From JARRNE01 sp963824085 (GTDB taxonomy: Bacteria > Pseudomonadota > Gammaproteobacteria > Chromatiales > Chromatiaceae), in the NCBI GenBank assembly GCA_963824085.1, contig CAWGNT010000024.1:310001-374000 (forward strand): a stretch of DNA of 64,000 nucleotides. Reading direction: 5' to 3'. Below, one piece after another: positions 1-8,167 of the stretch. Numbering within the stretch: the stretch's first letter is position 1; every line of letters begins with the position of its first letter. The notes under the pieces were generated by a model. The model was not told where the DNA came from and did not search any database. It saw only the letters and a program-made list of their open reading frames with translations. The translations under genes and the position numbers were made by a program.

Positions 1-113
1 AGGTTGATGCGGTTGGCGGCCGTCATGTCCGGCCCGTGGCGGCGGGCGTACAACCAGCCGACCAGCACCAGGCCGAACACCGGCGCGACGATGGAGAGGA
101 TCTTGGTGATCAA
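1..113 (-). CDS. AEC (auxin efflux carrier) family transporter, N-terminal fragment
   Basis: Only the first 37 or so codons lie in the window; the gene runs off the left edge. The readable protein begins with a hydrophobic segment (ITKILSIVAPVFGLVLVGWL) followed by YARRHG and TAANRIN. This is the usual start of AEC-family permeases, where a first helix with a PVF/LxGW pattern precedes a loop ending in a conserved Asn. The start chosen is TTG, the first plausible initiation codon after the stop of the upstream phosphatase gene on the same strand, 17 bases away, so the two are probably co-transcribed. The substrate cannot be told from this fragment. Confidence 0.55.
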   Translation of the reverse strand, partial: MITKILSIVAPVFGLVLVGWLYARRHGPDMTAANRIN

Positions 114-129
114 CCGGACGGCCGAAGGC

Positions 130-729
130 TCAGCGAATCTGGCGCGCGTTCACGCACTCGACGCTTGCCCCGAAGCGTTCGTGGCGGATTCGCACGACCC
201 CGGCGTAGTCCAGCCGGAGGCGATACCAACGCTCCGGGGCGGCCCGCAGGACGCGTCCGACCAGCGCTCGTATGACGCCGGCGTGGGCGACGATGAGCAA
301 GTGGCGCCCGGGGTGGGAGGCAATCAGGTTATCGTAGGCGTGGCCGACGCGCTCACTCAGGCTTGCGAGGGATTCGCCGCCGTCGGGGCGGCAGTTGAGG
401 GGGTCGCGGTAGAAGGCCTCGAAGGCGTCGGGATCTTCTGCCATGACTTGGCGCGGGGTGCGCCCTTCCCAGCTCCCCATTCCCACCTCCCGCAGCTCGG
501 GCTCCACCGCGAGGGGCAATCCGTGGCGCGATGCGAGCTCGACGGCGAAGGCGCGGCAGCGGGCGAGGGGCGAGGCGACGATCTGATGCCACGGGCGATG
601 ATCTCCCACCGCCTGCCGCATCTGCTCCCAGCCCAGCGCACTGAGCGGGTCGTCGGTGCCGTTGCCCCGGTAGCACCGGCCGCCTTGCGGCTCGCCGTGG
701 CGGATGAGATCGACGACTGTGTCTTTCAT
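130..729 (-). CDS. Histidine phosphatase family protein
   Basis: A 199-residue protein of the histidine phosphatase (phosphoglycerate mutase-like) superfamily. The catalytic LIRHGE motif is near residue 8, with the phospho-accepting His in RHG. The second half contains IVAHAGVIRAL, the second catalytic His region, and SPLARCRAFA matches the conserved Arg block. Length fits single-domain phosphatases such as CobC or GpmB-like enzymes, but nothing nearby shows a cobalamin role, so the substrate is open. The reading frame stays open upstream to 1146, but homology begins at MKDTVVDLIRHGE, so the start at 729 was chosen; the extension lies antisense to another gene. It is followed by the AEC transporter gene. 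Confidence 0.85.
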   Translation of the reverse strand: MKDTVVDLIRHGEPQGGRCYRGNGTDDPLSALGWEQMRQAVGDHRPWHQIVASPLARCRAFAVELASRHGLPLAVEPELREVGMGSWEGRTPRQVMAEDPDAFEAFYRDPLNCRPDGGESLASLSERVGHAYDNLIASHPGRHLLIVAHAGVIRALVGRVLRAAPERWYRLRLDYAGVVRIRHERFGASVECVNARQIR

Positions 730-831
730 TAGGGTGTTGTGGGCCGAAAAGGGGCGGGCGATGGGTATACTTGGCGCTTCCCGTCGCCTCGGCCACAATT
801 GTACCCAACACGTTCCAAGCAGAAGGCGGAA

Positions 832-1137
832 ATGAGCCAGACAAAGATCTATCAGGGCATCGACAAGGAGGCCCAAGGAGCCATGACTCCCACCGGCAAC
901 ATCATCCGCGATGCCTGGGTGTTCGGGATCATCCCGGAGACCGAGACCTGCGCGGGCTGGTCCCTCCAGGGGATCGAAGGGCTGTACGACAAGGTCACGG
1001 CCGCCTGGGAGCCGCATGGTCACCTGGCCTCGCGTCTGCCTCCCGAGCTGCGCGAGCGTCATGCCCGCATCTACGCTGCCGCGGTGGAGCGGGCGCGTGC
1101 CGAGGGCTGGGAGCCGGCGCTCGACGACGAAGATTGA
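832..1137 (+). CDS. Conserved hypothetical protein, 101 aa
   Basis: Small soluble acidic protein starting MSQTKIYQGIDKEAQGAM. The start at 832 is preceded by a purine-rich AGGCGGA; the frame is open further upstream to 739 but without protein-like sequence. It has an aromatic-rich middle (WVFGIIPETETCAGWSL) and a charged helical C-terminus (LPPELRERHARIYAAAVERA). I do not recognise a characterised family. No membrane segment or signal peptide is seen. It is divergent from the phosphatase gene, with about 100 bases between them. Confidence 0.6.
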   Translation: MSQTKIYQGIDKEAQGAMTPTGNIIRDAWVFGIIPETETCAGWSLQGIEGLYDKVTAAWEPHGHLASRLPPELRERHARIYAAAVERARAEGWEPALDDED

Positions 1138-1230
1138 TCCGGGCACCAGGAGCTCGAGCCGTCAAGGCGCGCGGGACGCCAAGGGAAACGCCAGCTTGCG
1201 CGGAGGCTGTGCTACTCACTAGATGATCTC

Positions 1231-1305
1231 ATGAACGTGATCAACTACCTGAGCTGCTTCGCGCTGGCGGCGTTCGTGGCGGTTCAAATGCTTTTTCTGG
1301 GTTAA
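1231..1305 (+). CDS. Possible 24-aa single-span membrane peptide
   Basis: A very short frame encoding MNVINYLSCFALAAFVAVQM and four more hydrophobic residues, essentially one transmembrane helix. It ends 18 bases before the next gene and could be a leader or membrane micropeptide. There is no clear Shine-Dalgarno sequence, so it may be chance. Confidence 0.25.
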   Translation: MNVINYLSCFALAAFVAVQMLFLG

Positions 1306-1323
1306 AGGACTGGCGGGTTAGGC

Positions 1324-1782
1324 ATGGCCCACTACACGGTCCGCGAAACCTTTTTTCGGCCCGAGGAGCACTCCCGCCAGCACAGCTCCTTGCCGGCGGA
1401 CATCATCAACGCCATGCGTACGCTGCTGACCCGCAGCGGCGGCAATTGTCTCTTCGTCCCCATCCGCTCCATGCAATACCAAGCTGTGGTCGAGCGCGAC
1501 GAGATCGTCTTCGTGGATGCCCAGGGCGGATACGCGCACCAGGACGGCGAAGGTGGGCGCCTGATCCGCATCGCCTGGCAGCCGGCCCCCGTGTCTGAAC
1601 GGGAGTCCCTGACCGCACCCGTTACCTGCGACGTCGTCTACTATTTCGCCGACCTGAGGGAGGTGCAGCGGCGGCTGTTGACAGAGATCCGGCCCGCGCT
1701 GGAGCAAATCATACGGCGCCAGCTTGAGCGGACCGCTTGCGCCGTCGAGCCGCGCGTCGTACCGTTCCGGCGCGCCACCTGA
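1324..1782 (+). CDS. Conserved hypothetical protein, 152 aa
   Basis: Encodes a soluble 152-residue protein starting MAHYTVRETFFRPEEHSRQ. Features are an N-terminal basic helix (INAMRTLLTRSGG), a central beta-rich block with paired YQAVVERDEIVFVD and VTCDVVYYFADL strands, and a C-terminal amphipathic helix (LLTEIRPALEQIIRRQLER). I do not recognise the family. It stands between the small plus-strand genes and the convergent sdhB; the 150 bases after it show no clear terminator. Confidence 0.6.
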   Translation: MAHYTVRETFFRPEEHSRQHSSLPADIINAMRTLLTRSGGNCLFVPIRSMQYQAVVERDEIVFVDAQGGYAHQDGEGGRLIRIAWQPAPVSERESLTAPVTCDVVYYFADLREVQRRLLTEIRPALEQIIRRQLERTACAVEPRVVPFRRAT

Positions 1783-1932
1783 ACCGTCTACAGCGGGGGC
1801 GCAATTAGCGCGCAGCCTCCAGCCTCCAGCAGGTCGGTGTGGAGCCGGCTGGCGCCCGCACCCCTTGCCGGGCGATGTGTCCAAGATCCGGACACGAGCG
1901 CGGGACAACATCGGGGCATCGGCTCTTACCGC

Positions 1933-2688
1933 TCAACTCTTCCCAAACAGATCCCGCAAGAGCTGCACGGTGACCTGGCGTCCAAGCTCTCCGATGGCGG
2001 TGGTGAGCGGGATCTCCTTGGGGCAGACGCGTACGCAGTTCTGGGCGTTGCCGCAGTCGCTCAGACCGCCGTCCCCCATGATGGCGTGAAGACGCTCGGT
2101 GCGGTCGAAGCGGCCGGTGGGGTGGGCGTTCATCAGGCGGACTTGCGCGAGGGTTGCGGGGCCGAGGAACTCCGACCAGGGGCCGAACTGGGGGCAGGCG
2201 GCCATGCAGCACCCGCAGCTCATGCAGCGGCTGTAGAGGTAGCTCTCCGCCCAGGCTTGCGGCGAGACGCGCGGACTGCCCTGATGTATGTCCCAGGGGC
2301 CGTCGATCTCGACCCAAGCCTTGACGTGCCTGAAGCCCTGGTCGATGCGGGAGCGGTCGACCAGAAGGTCGCGCACCACGGGGAACTTGGGCAGGGGCTC
2401 CAGCACGATTGGTGGCTCGATCTCGTCCAGGAGAGCGGAGCAGGCGGGTCGCGGTACCCCATTGATCAGCATCGAGCAGGCACCGCAGACCTCCTCCATG
2501 CAGTTGTGCTCCCAGGACACGGGGTCCACCCGTTTGCCGTCGATGGTGACCGGGTTTTCCCGCAGGATCATCAGCGCGGAGAGCACGTTGTAATTCGGCC
2601 GATAAGGGACGCGAAAGGTCTGCCAGTAGGGCGCACTGTCGGGGCGGTCCTGGCGGCGTATGCGAAATTCGACAGTTTGCGTTTCCAT
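1933..2688 (-). CDS. sdhB: Succinate dehydrogenase / fumarate reductase iron-sulfur subunit (type B)
   Basis: A 251-residue electron-transfer subunit carrying three iron-sulfur clusters between the flavoprotein and the quinone site. Ligands visible are C63, C68, C71 and C83 for the [2Fe-2S] cluster, the CMSCGCCMAACP block (C155 to C165) and C212, C218, C222 for the [4Fe-4S] and [3Fe-4S] clusters. C160 is an extra Cys inside the second block. It is the last gene of an sdhC-sdhA-sdhB operon, starting 10 bases after sdhA ends. The frame is open upstream to 2940, but the sequence there overlaps sdhA and is not homologous. Confidence 0.93.
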   Translation of the reverse strand: METQTVEFRIRRQDRPDSAPYWQTFRVPYRPNYNVLSALMILRENPVTIDGKRVDPVSWEHNCMEEVCGACSMLINGVPRPACSALLDEIEPPIVLEPLPKFPVVRDLLVDRSRIDQGFRHVKAWVEIDGPWDIHQGSPRVSPQAWAESYLYSRCMSCGCCMAACPQFGPWSEFLGPATLAQVRLMNAHPTGRFDRTERLHAIMGDGGLSDCGNAQNCVRVCPKEIPLTTAIGELGRQVTVQLLRDLFGKS

Positions 2689-2698
2689 CGTCGGTGAC

Positions 2699-4585
2699 CT
2701 AGCGATAGTCGCGCGGCTCCTCGGGGGGCAGGAGGGTGGTGTCCACGGCCTCGTAGCGAATGCGCGGGCCATCGGCGGAGTGCTCGGCAATGGTGGTCTT
2801 GAGCCAGCTGGCATTGTTGGCCTTCCAGCGCGCTCGGTACTCCTCGAACTCGGGGTCGCCGGCGAACTTCCCCTCCGGGATCGGCAGATCGACCTCCCGC
2901 TTGAAGTGCGCGCCGCGGCACTCGTCGCGCTCACGCGCACTGCGCGCCATGACCTGGGCGAGCTTGACCATGTCGAGCACCTGACGCGCGTGGGCCAGGG
3001 TCTGGTTGGCCCAGGCGCTGGACTCGCCCAGGCTCAGGTGGTCGAAGCGCGCCTCAAGCTCCCGAAGCTGCGAGTAAGCCGCGTCCAGCTCCCGGTTGTC
3101 GCGAACCACACCGACCTTGGTCGTCATCAGCTCCCCCAGCTCCCGGTGCAGGGTGTAGGGGTTGTGGTTACCGCTCGCCGTCATGAGGCGATGGTTGATG
3201 CTCTGCTGGCGAGCCACCTCCTCCTCGTGGAACGACTGGGGTGTGCTTTGCGCATACCGTGTCAGCCCCTTGAGGTAGGCGCACACGGCCTCGCCCGCGA
3301 CCCGGCCGGAGTAGGAGGCGGAGAGCAGCGAGTTTGCCCCGAGGCGGTTGGCGCCGTGGTAGGCATAGTCGCACTCGCCGCAGGCGTAGAGACCAGGGAT
3401 GCTGGTCGCGTGGTTGCGAGGGCTCCCACGGCGCATACCGCCGGTGGCGGGGTCCTTCTCGAAGTCCACCCACAGGCCGCCCATGGCGTAGTGAGCCGCG
3501 GGGAAGATCTCCATCGGCTCGTCCATCGGGTCTACGCCGCGGAACTTGCGGTAGATCTGCAGGATGGCCCCCAGACGCGTACCTATGAAGGCGCGGTCGA
3601 GGTGCGTGAGGTCGAGGTAGACGCGGTCGCCGCCGCGGATCCCGAGCCCGAGCTCGCGGGTCACCTTCCAGATCGCGCGGGAGGCCTCGTCTCTGGCGAC
3701 CGTGTTGCCGTAAGCCGGGTACCAGTCTTCCAGGAAGTAGAAGCGCTCCCGCTCCGGGATCGACTTCGGGGGCCTGACATCCCCCGCCGCGCGCGGCACC
3801 CACACGCGGCCGCCCTCGCCGCGGGCTGCCTCGCTCATCAGGCGGGTCTTGTCCTCCCCGAGCATGGCCGTCGGATGGAACTGGAAGAACTCGGCATTCG
3901 CGAAGCGGGCGCCTTGCTGGTAAACGCGGCTCGCGGCGGCGCCGGTGGCATTGGTGGAGCAGGTCGTCTTGGGCGTGTAGATCTGCCCGAGACCGCCGGT
4001 CGCGAGCACCACGGCGTCGGCGCGGAATGCCTGAACATCGAGGCTCCGGAGGTCCATGGCGACCACACCGCGGCACACGCCGTCCCCATCCTTGACGATC
4101 GCGAGCAGCTCCCACCATTCGCGTTTCGTGACGCGGCCGAGCGATTCCAGCCGCCGCACCTGCTGATCGAGGCCGTACAGGAGCTGCTGGCCGGTGCTCG
4201 CGCCGGCGAAGCAGGTGCGCCGGTTCTTGACTCCTCCGAACAGCCGCTGGTCAAGCAGGCCCTCGGACGTTCGGGAAAAGGGCACGCCCATGCGCTCGTA
4301 GGTTCGGATCAGGCCTGGCGCATCCTCGCACAGGCTCATGACCGGGGGCTGGTTTGCGAGATACGCGCCACCCTTGATGGTGTCCACGATATGTTGGTGA
4401 ATGCTGTCGCCCTCGCCCTTGGTGTCCATGCAGGCGTTGATCCCGCCCTGGGCACACACCGAGTGGGAGCGCTTCACCTCGAACAGGGAGAAGATGTCGA
4501 CTGCGAAACCCGCATCCGCAATGCGCAGGGCCGCCCACAAGCCTCCCAGCCCCCCCCCGACGACGATGACCCGCGGCCCGCTCAC
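2699..4585 (-). CDS. sdhA: Succinate dehydrogenase / fumarate reductase flavoprotein subunit
   Basis: A 628-residue catalytic subunit that interconverts succinate and fumarate. The Rossmann FAD motif VIVVGGGLGGLWAA is at residues 6-19, and H41 in RSHSVCAQGG is the predicted covalent FAD ligand. Other family blocks are FFQFHPTAM, the active-site ARGEGG Arg region and NRLGANSLL. The GTG start overlaps the sdhC stop codon in a GTGA tetranucleotide, which fixes the start; the frame continues upstream to 5302 but that part is antisense-like sequence over sdhC. Quinone preference cannot be read from this subunit. Confidence 0.94.
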   Translation of the reverse strand: MSGPRVIVVGGGLGGLWAALRIADAGFAVDIFSLFEVKRSHSVCAQGGINACMDTKGEGDSIHQHIVDTIKGGAYLANQPPVMSLCEDAPGLIRTYERMGVPFSRTSEGLLDQRLFGGVKNRRTCFAGASTGQQLLYGLDQQVRRLESLGRVTKREWWELLAIVKDGDGVCRGVVAMDLRSLDVQAFRADAVVLATGGLGQIYTPKTTCSTNATGAAASRVYQQGARFANAEFFQFHPTAMLGEDKTRLMSEAARGEGGRVWVPRAAGDVRPPKSIPERERFYFLEDWYPAYGNTVARDEASRAIWKVTRELGLGIRGGDRVYLDLTHLDRAFIGTRLGAILQIYRKFRGVDPMDEPMEIFPAAHYAMGGLWVDFEKDPATGGMRRGSPRNHATSIPGLYACGECDYAYHGANRLGANSLLSASYSGRVAGEAVCAYLKGLTRYAQSTPQSFHEEEVARQQSINHRLMTASGNHNPYTLHRELGELMTTKVGVVRDNRELDAAYSQLRELEARFDHLSLGESSAWANQTLAHARQVLDMVKLAQVMARSARERDECRGAHFKREVDLPIPEGKFAGDPEFEEYRARWKANNASWLKTTIAEHSADGPRIRYEAVDTTLLPPEEPRDYR

Positions 4586-5214
4586 AGCAGGAAACCGATC
4601 AGCCCGTGCAGGCCGAGCCCGGCCAGCAGTATCCCGATCCCGGCACAGACGTAGCTGCTCAGCTCCTGGGACCGGGCCGATGTGGTGACGCCCCAGACGA
4701 TTCCCATGCTCCACAGCCCGTTGGCGAGATGAAAAACGGACAGCAGGAGACCGGCCACATACAGGGTGAACATGAGGGGCTGGGAGAGAAGCGCGCGCAT
4801 GTGGCCGAAGAGGTCGGCGTGTACGGCGGGATCTGCGATGCTCCAGAGACGGGTGAGTCCAACGTGCACCAATAGAAAGACGAGAATTGCAACTCCCGAG
4901 ATCCGCTGGAGCCAGTAAAGGCGATTCCGCGTATAGGCGTAGCGTGCGAGCTCCGCTCGGCCGCTGCGGATGATGAGGATACCGTAGGCGGCATGGAACA
5001 GGATCGGCAGCGCGATCACGAAAATCTCCAGCAGGGGCAGATAGTTCATCTGCTGGAGCCGCCCCACCACGTCGACGTTGTAGTGCTGCGCCCCGAAGCG
5101 GGACTGGGAATTTTCCCAGAGATGGAACATCAGGAATCCGCCGACAGGGAGCAGACCGAAAAGGGAGTGCAGGCGGCGCAGAAGGAAGTGGGGGTTGTCG
5201 ATCGAGGTGCTCAT
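4582..5214 (-). CDS. sdhC: Succinate dehydrogenase cytochrome b558 subunit (type B membrane anchor)
   Basis: A 210-residue membrane anchor with five hydrophobic segments. The N-terminal RRLHSLFGLLPVGGFLMFHL block is typical of the single-polypeptide, di-heme anchors of Bacillus-type enzymes. H31, H74, H117 and H162 have nearly the same spacing as the four heme-ligating His of B. subtilis SdhC. There is no separate sdhD gene. The start at 5214 (MSTSIDNPHFLLRR) was preferred over an in-frame ATG 19 codons upstream because homology starts here. Type-B anchors are known to work with menaquinone or low-potential quinones, so reverse (fumarate reductase) function is possible. Confidence 0.9.
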   Translation of the reverse strand: MSTSIDNPHFLLRRLHSLFGLLPVGGFLMFHLWENSQSRFGAQHYNVDVVGRLQQMNYLPLLEIFVIALPILFHAAYGILIIRSGRAELARYAYTRNRLYWLQRISGVAILVFLLVHVGLTRLWSIADPAVHADLFGHMRALLSQPLMFTLYVAGLLLSVFHLANGLWSMGIVWGVTTSARSQELSSYVCAGIGILLAGLGLHGLIGFLL

Positions 5215-5402
5215 ATCCTGACGGTACCCGCGAAACATGCACACAATACCGCCGGGCGCACGGAAAGGCACTGACCCGCCTCAGCTTCCGGGAGGTTCTC
5301 AAGAAAAAAATAAGTTACAGATAATTTACTAAAATTGTAGTGCGGAAGCTTGTTCCGTCCGCCCGAGAGATGTCGCTCGGGTGGCAGTGAAGGAGGTGTC
5401 CA

Positions 5403-5795
5403 ATGAAACGGCTTTCAACCTTCGCGACCGCAGTCCTGGCCGTCCTGATGCTCGCGATCCCCGCTGAGTCGGAGGCCTTTTTCGGGTTCTTCGGCGGCGG
5501 ATTCAGCTTCGGCTTCGGTGGCGGCTTTGGCGGCTGGGGCGGCCCCGGTTGGTGGGGGCCCGGCTACTGGGGCGGCCCGGGCTATTGGGGCGGTCCCGGC
5601 TATTGGGGCGGTCCTCGTTGGTATAGATGGCGTCACTGGTATGGCCCCCACGCCTGGGGTTGGTACCGACCTTACCACTGGGGCTATCCGTTTGGCGGAT
5701 ACCCTTACTATGGTCTGACCGCGCCCTACAGCTACGGCGTGCCGCCGGTGATCGCACCGACCTTACAGGCACCGGCGACCTCCAAGGAGAAGTAG
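5403..5795 (+). CDS. Sulfur globule protein-like secreted Gly/Trp/Tyr-rich protein
   Basis: A 130-residue protein with a clear signal peptide (MKRLSTFATAVLAVLMLAIP, likely cut after A25 in AESEA). The mature part is almost only Gly, Trp, Tyr, Pro and Phe, with tandem PGYWGG units around residues 50-70 followed by WYRWRHWYGPHAWGW. Regularly spaced aromatic residues in a Gly/Pro-rich chain are the hallmark of sulfur globule envelope proteins (SgpA/B/C of purple sulfur bacteria), which coat stored sulfur in the periplasm. A strong ribosome binding site (AAGGAGGT) lies 7 bases before the ATG, and an AT-rich stretch at 5301-5340 probably holds the promoter. Family assignment rests on composition, so another Gly-rich surface protein is possible. 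Confidence 0.6.
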   Translation: MKRLSTFATAVLAVLMLAIPAESEAFFGFFGGGFSFGFGGGFGGWGGPGWWGPGYWGGPGYWGGPGYWGGPRWYRWRHWYGPHAWGWYRPYHWGYPFGGYPYYGLTAPYSYGVPPVIAPTLQAPATSKEK

Positions 5796-5965
5796 CCGGG
5801 ATCGGCGAGCGTAGGTCCAAGCTGGGTCGAATCTGGCCTGCCCTGGATGGGGGCGACGGGAAGGTTCCAGGCACGGGGGATTGTGCTCCCGAAGGGATCG
5901 AAGCGAGGGCATACGCATGACGTAGATGCGATCGGAACAAGACCTTAGGTCGCGCCCTCAACCCG

Positions 5966-6000
5966 CCCCCTCTCCCCCTATCGGGGGTGAGGGGGTGTTT
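5966..6000 (+). terminator. Hairpin downstream of the sulfur-globule-like gene
   Basis: A 13-base stem (5966-5978 with 5983-5995, one mismatch) and a TATC loop, followed by TGTTTTCG. It lies 170 bases after the plus-strand gene and before the convergent transporter gene. It fits a rho-independent terminator for the plus strand, though similar C-rich palindromes also occur as dispersed repeats. Confidence 0.5.
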
Positions 6001-6034
6001 TCGACTGCCCCGAGCGAGCGGGAGAAAGCCGGGC

Positions 6035-7552
6035 TCAGAACAGTAGGCCGGAGGGGAGCAGATAGACCAGTCCGGCGATCAGGGCAATCGCTATCAGCTT
6101 CAGCCCCAGCCCGGTCATTGCCATCTGTCCGACACTCACTCTTCCCGAGGCGAACACCACGGCGTTTGGCGGTGTGGCGACCGGCAGCATGAAGGCACAG
6201 CTCGCGGCGAGGGCAGCTGCAAAGAGAAGCGGCGCCGCCTGTTGATCCGAGGCCGAGTACGTCGCTGCAAGCACCGGCAGCAGGGTCGCGGTGACAGCCG
6301 TGTTGTTGGTGATTTCGGTAAGGAGCCCCACCAACGCAACAGTGGCGACGAGGCCCCAAAGGAGGGGCATCTCATGCAGGCCCGCCAAGGATGAGGCCAC
6401 AAAGGAGTCAACGCCGTTGCGCTCGACGGCCGCAGCGAGGCTCAGACCCCCGCCGAATAGGATCAGTATCCCCCAGGGTACTGACTTGGCCGTCTCCCAG
6501 TCCATGGCGAAGCGGCCCCGCACGGGTTCGACCGGGATCAGAAAGAGAGCCAGCGCGCCGATCATGGCGATCACGGAATTGTCCAGACCCGTGAGCCCGG
6601 TCCAGGCGGAGAGCGCCGGCTGGAGAATCCAGCCGAGCGCCGTGAGGCCGAACACGGTCAAGACGATCCACTCGCCGCGGCTCATGGGTCCACGGCCGAT
6701 CAGCTGGCCGTGCAGAACATCATGTCCGCCTTGGATCTCGTGCCCGTGGAGGGGAAAGGCGACGTGCGTGAGATACAGCCAGGTCAGCGGCAGGAGCATC
6801 ACGACCAGCGGCAGAGCGACCGACAGCCAGGTCAACGACGAGACACTGGTCCCGAAGTGCTGTTCCATGAAGGTCGCGAGAATGAAATTCGGGGGCGTAC
6901 CGATCAGGGTACCCATCCCGCCGATGGAGGCCGCGTAGGCGATGCCGAGCAGGAGGGCCGGGGCGAAGCGCTCGATGGGGTCGCGTGATTTCAACACCTG
7001 TCCGCCGAGCCGCCCGGAGAGGGTCTCCAGGACACTCACGCCGATGGGCAGCATCAGGATCGCCGCTGCCGTGTTGGAGATCCACATGCTGAGGAACGCA
7101 GTCGTGAGCATGAAGCCTGCGATGACGCGCGTTGGCTGCGCGCCGACGGCAAGCAGAGTCAGCAGCGCGAGACGCCGGTGCAGGCCCCACTTCTGGAGCG
7201 CCAACCCGAGAAGAAAACCGCCCAAGAAGAGAAAGATGAGCGGGCGGCTGTACGGCGCAGTCGTCTCGGCGATGGTTCCTGCCCCAAGGAGCGGAAACAG
7301 CACGATCGGAAGCAGCGCGGTGGCGGCGAGGGGAATCGCCTGGGTGAGCCACCAACATGCCATCAGGACCGCAGCTGCTGCAGTCGCCCGCCCGCCGGGA
7401 GACAGGGTGCCGGCATCGGCGTCGAGTGCGACCCAGACAATGACCGCCAGCGTCGGCCCCATGGCGAGGCCGATCCAGCGAATGATGTCGCCGTTGACGT
7501 GACGCCTGGAGAGGCGGACGAGTGAGTTGAAGCGTGTGTCGGGCGCGGCCAT
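6035..7552 (-). CDS. DASS/SLC13 family sodium:anion (dicarboxylate or sulfate) symporter
   Basis: A 505-residue inner-membrane protein with about a dozen hydrophobic segments. Family motifs are clear: WISNTAAAILMLPI near the first Na+/substrate hairpin with the conserved SNT, ASIGGMGTLIGTPPNFI, and in the second half EITNNTAVTATLLP with its NNT repeat, then LPVATPPNAVVFASG. The two inverted SNT/NNT hairpins are the substrate-binding elements of DASS transporters. The start at 7552 (MAAPDTRF) was chosen because the longer frame to 7876 is not protein-like. Substrate could be C4-dicarboxylates or sulfate; sequence alone does not decide. Confidence 0.85.
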   Translation of the reverse strand: MAAPDTRFNSLVRLSRRHVNGDIIRWIGLAMGPTLAVIVWVALDADAGTLSPGGRATAAAAVLMACWWLTQAIPLAATALLPIVLFPLLGAGTIAETTAPYSRPLIFLFLGGFLLGLALQKWGLHRRLALLTLLAVGAQPTRVIAGFMLTTAFLSMWISNTAAAILMLPIGVSVLETLSGRLGGQVLKSRDPIERFAPALLLGIAYAASIGGMGTLIGTPPNFILATFMEQHFGTSVSSLTWLSVALPLVVMLLPLTWLYLTHVAFPLHGHEIQGGHDVLHGQLIGRGPMSRGEWIVLTVFGLTALGWILQPALSAWTGLTGLDNSVIAMIGALALFLIPVEPVRGRFAMDWETAKSVPWGILILFGGGLSLAAAVERNGVDSFVASSLAGLHEMPLLWGLVATVALVGLLTEITNNTAVTATLLPVLAATYSASDQQAAPLLFAAALAASCAFMLPVATPPNAVVFASGRVSVGQMAMTGLGLKLIAIALIAGLVYLLPSGLLF

Positions 7553-7755
7553 GTGAAAGGTAAGTGTTCGTCGTTCTCCCCGCGGGTTCTCGTTGTGCCG
7601 CCGAGACTTAGAGAATGCAGCCGGTGGGAGTAACGGGTCTTCTGTTGTTCTCTTGGTGCTCCGGCCGACCGCAGCAGTTCTTGGCTGCGAGTGCGATGCG
7701 GCGCCATTGAACCGCGAACCCTCGGAGAGCACAAAGGTTTTTCGTGGTAGATGGG

Positions 7756-7929
7756 CTCGGCGACCGAATAGTCCTGCTGGATCGCATAGGCGACGTGAAC
7801 GCCTCCCCCGGCTTCCCGAGACTGCCTGGTTCGAGCTAGCCCCGGATCGGATTTGCGAGGTGCTGTCGCCCAGCACCGCGTGCCTCGACCGGGTGGAAAA
7901 GCTCCCGGCCTATGCCTCCGCCGTGGTTC
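7756..7929 (+). pseudogene. Remnant of a Uma2 (DUF820) family endonuclease-like gene
   Basis: From 7791 a frame reads RRERLPRLPETAWFELAPD, then EVLSPSTACLDRVEKLPAYA. This matches the core of Uma2-type proteins, including the acidic PD...EVLSPST nuclease-like motif. Just upstream (7756-7790) a different frame reads LGDRIVLLDRIG, which fits the LGxDIVVPDLAGW element that normally precedes it, so the two pieces are joined by a frameshift. N- and C-terminal parts are missing. It is a decayed fragment with no likely product. Confidence 0.6.
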
Positions 7930-8072
7930 GACCAAAGCCGAATGTCCAAACGGGCTTCGTCAGAGCCGGCCTGGCAGCGACCTTGCGGCACTATCCAAGA
8001 GAGAGGTTTCTGATGCAGGCATTTCAACGAATTGCTTTGTCACGACGCTGCTCGCCGTCCATGGCACCTGGT

Positions 8073-8167
8073 TTCCGGCATTCCCCGGATCAAGTCCGGG
8101 GCAGGCTCTGCCGGAACGACGCCGTTGATCCGTGCCTGGGTGTCATCCCGGCAGGGAGTGCCGGGAT
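8073..8167. repeat. REP-like palindromic repeat cluster
   Basis: Three nested or adjacent inverted repeats: TTCCGGCA (8073-8080) with TGCCGGAA (8109-8116); inside it CCCCGGA (8083-8089) with TCCGGGG (8095-8101); then ATCCCGGCA (8145-8153) with TGCCGGGAT (8159-8167). This arrangement is typical of dispersed extragenic palindromes. No coding sense is seen. Confidence 0.6.

Noticed and set aside
4..732. Long plus-strand open frame of 242 codons
   Set aside because: It is antisense to the histidine phosphatase, whose catalytic motifs are clear; the plus-strand product has no protein-like pattern.
2660..4654. 664-codon plus-strand frame across sdhA
   Set aside because: Antisense shadow of sdhA, a normal result of high-GC codon usage.
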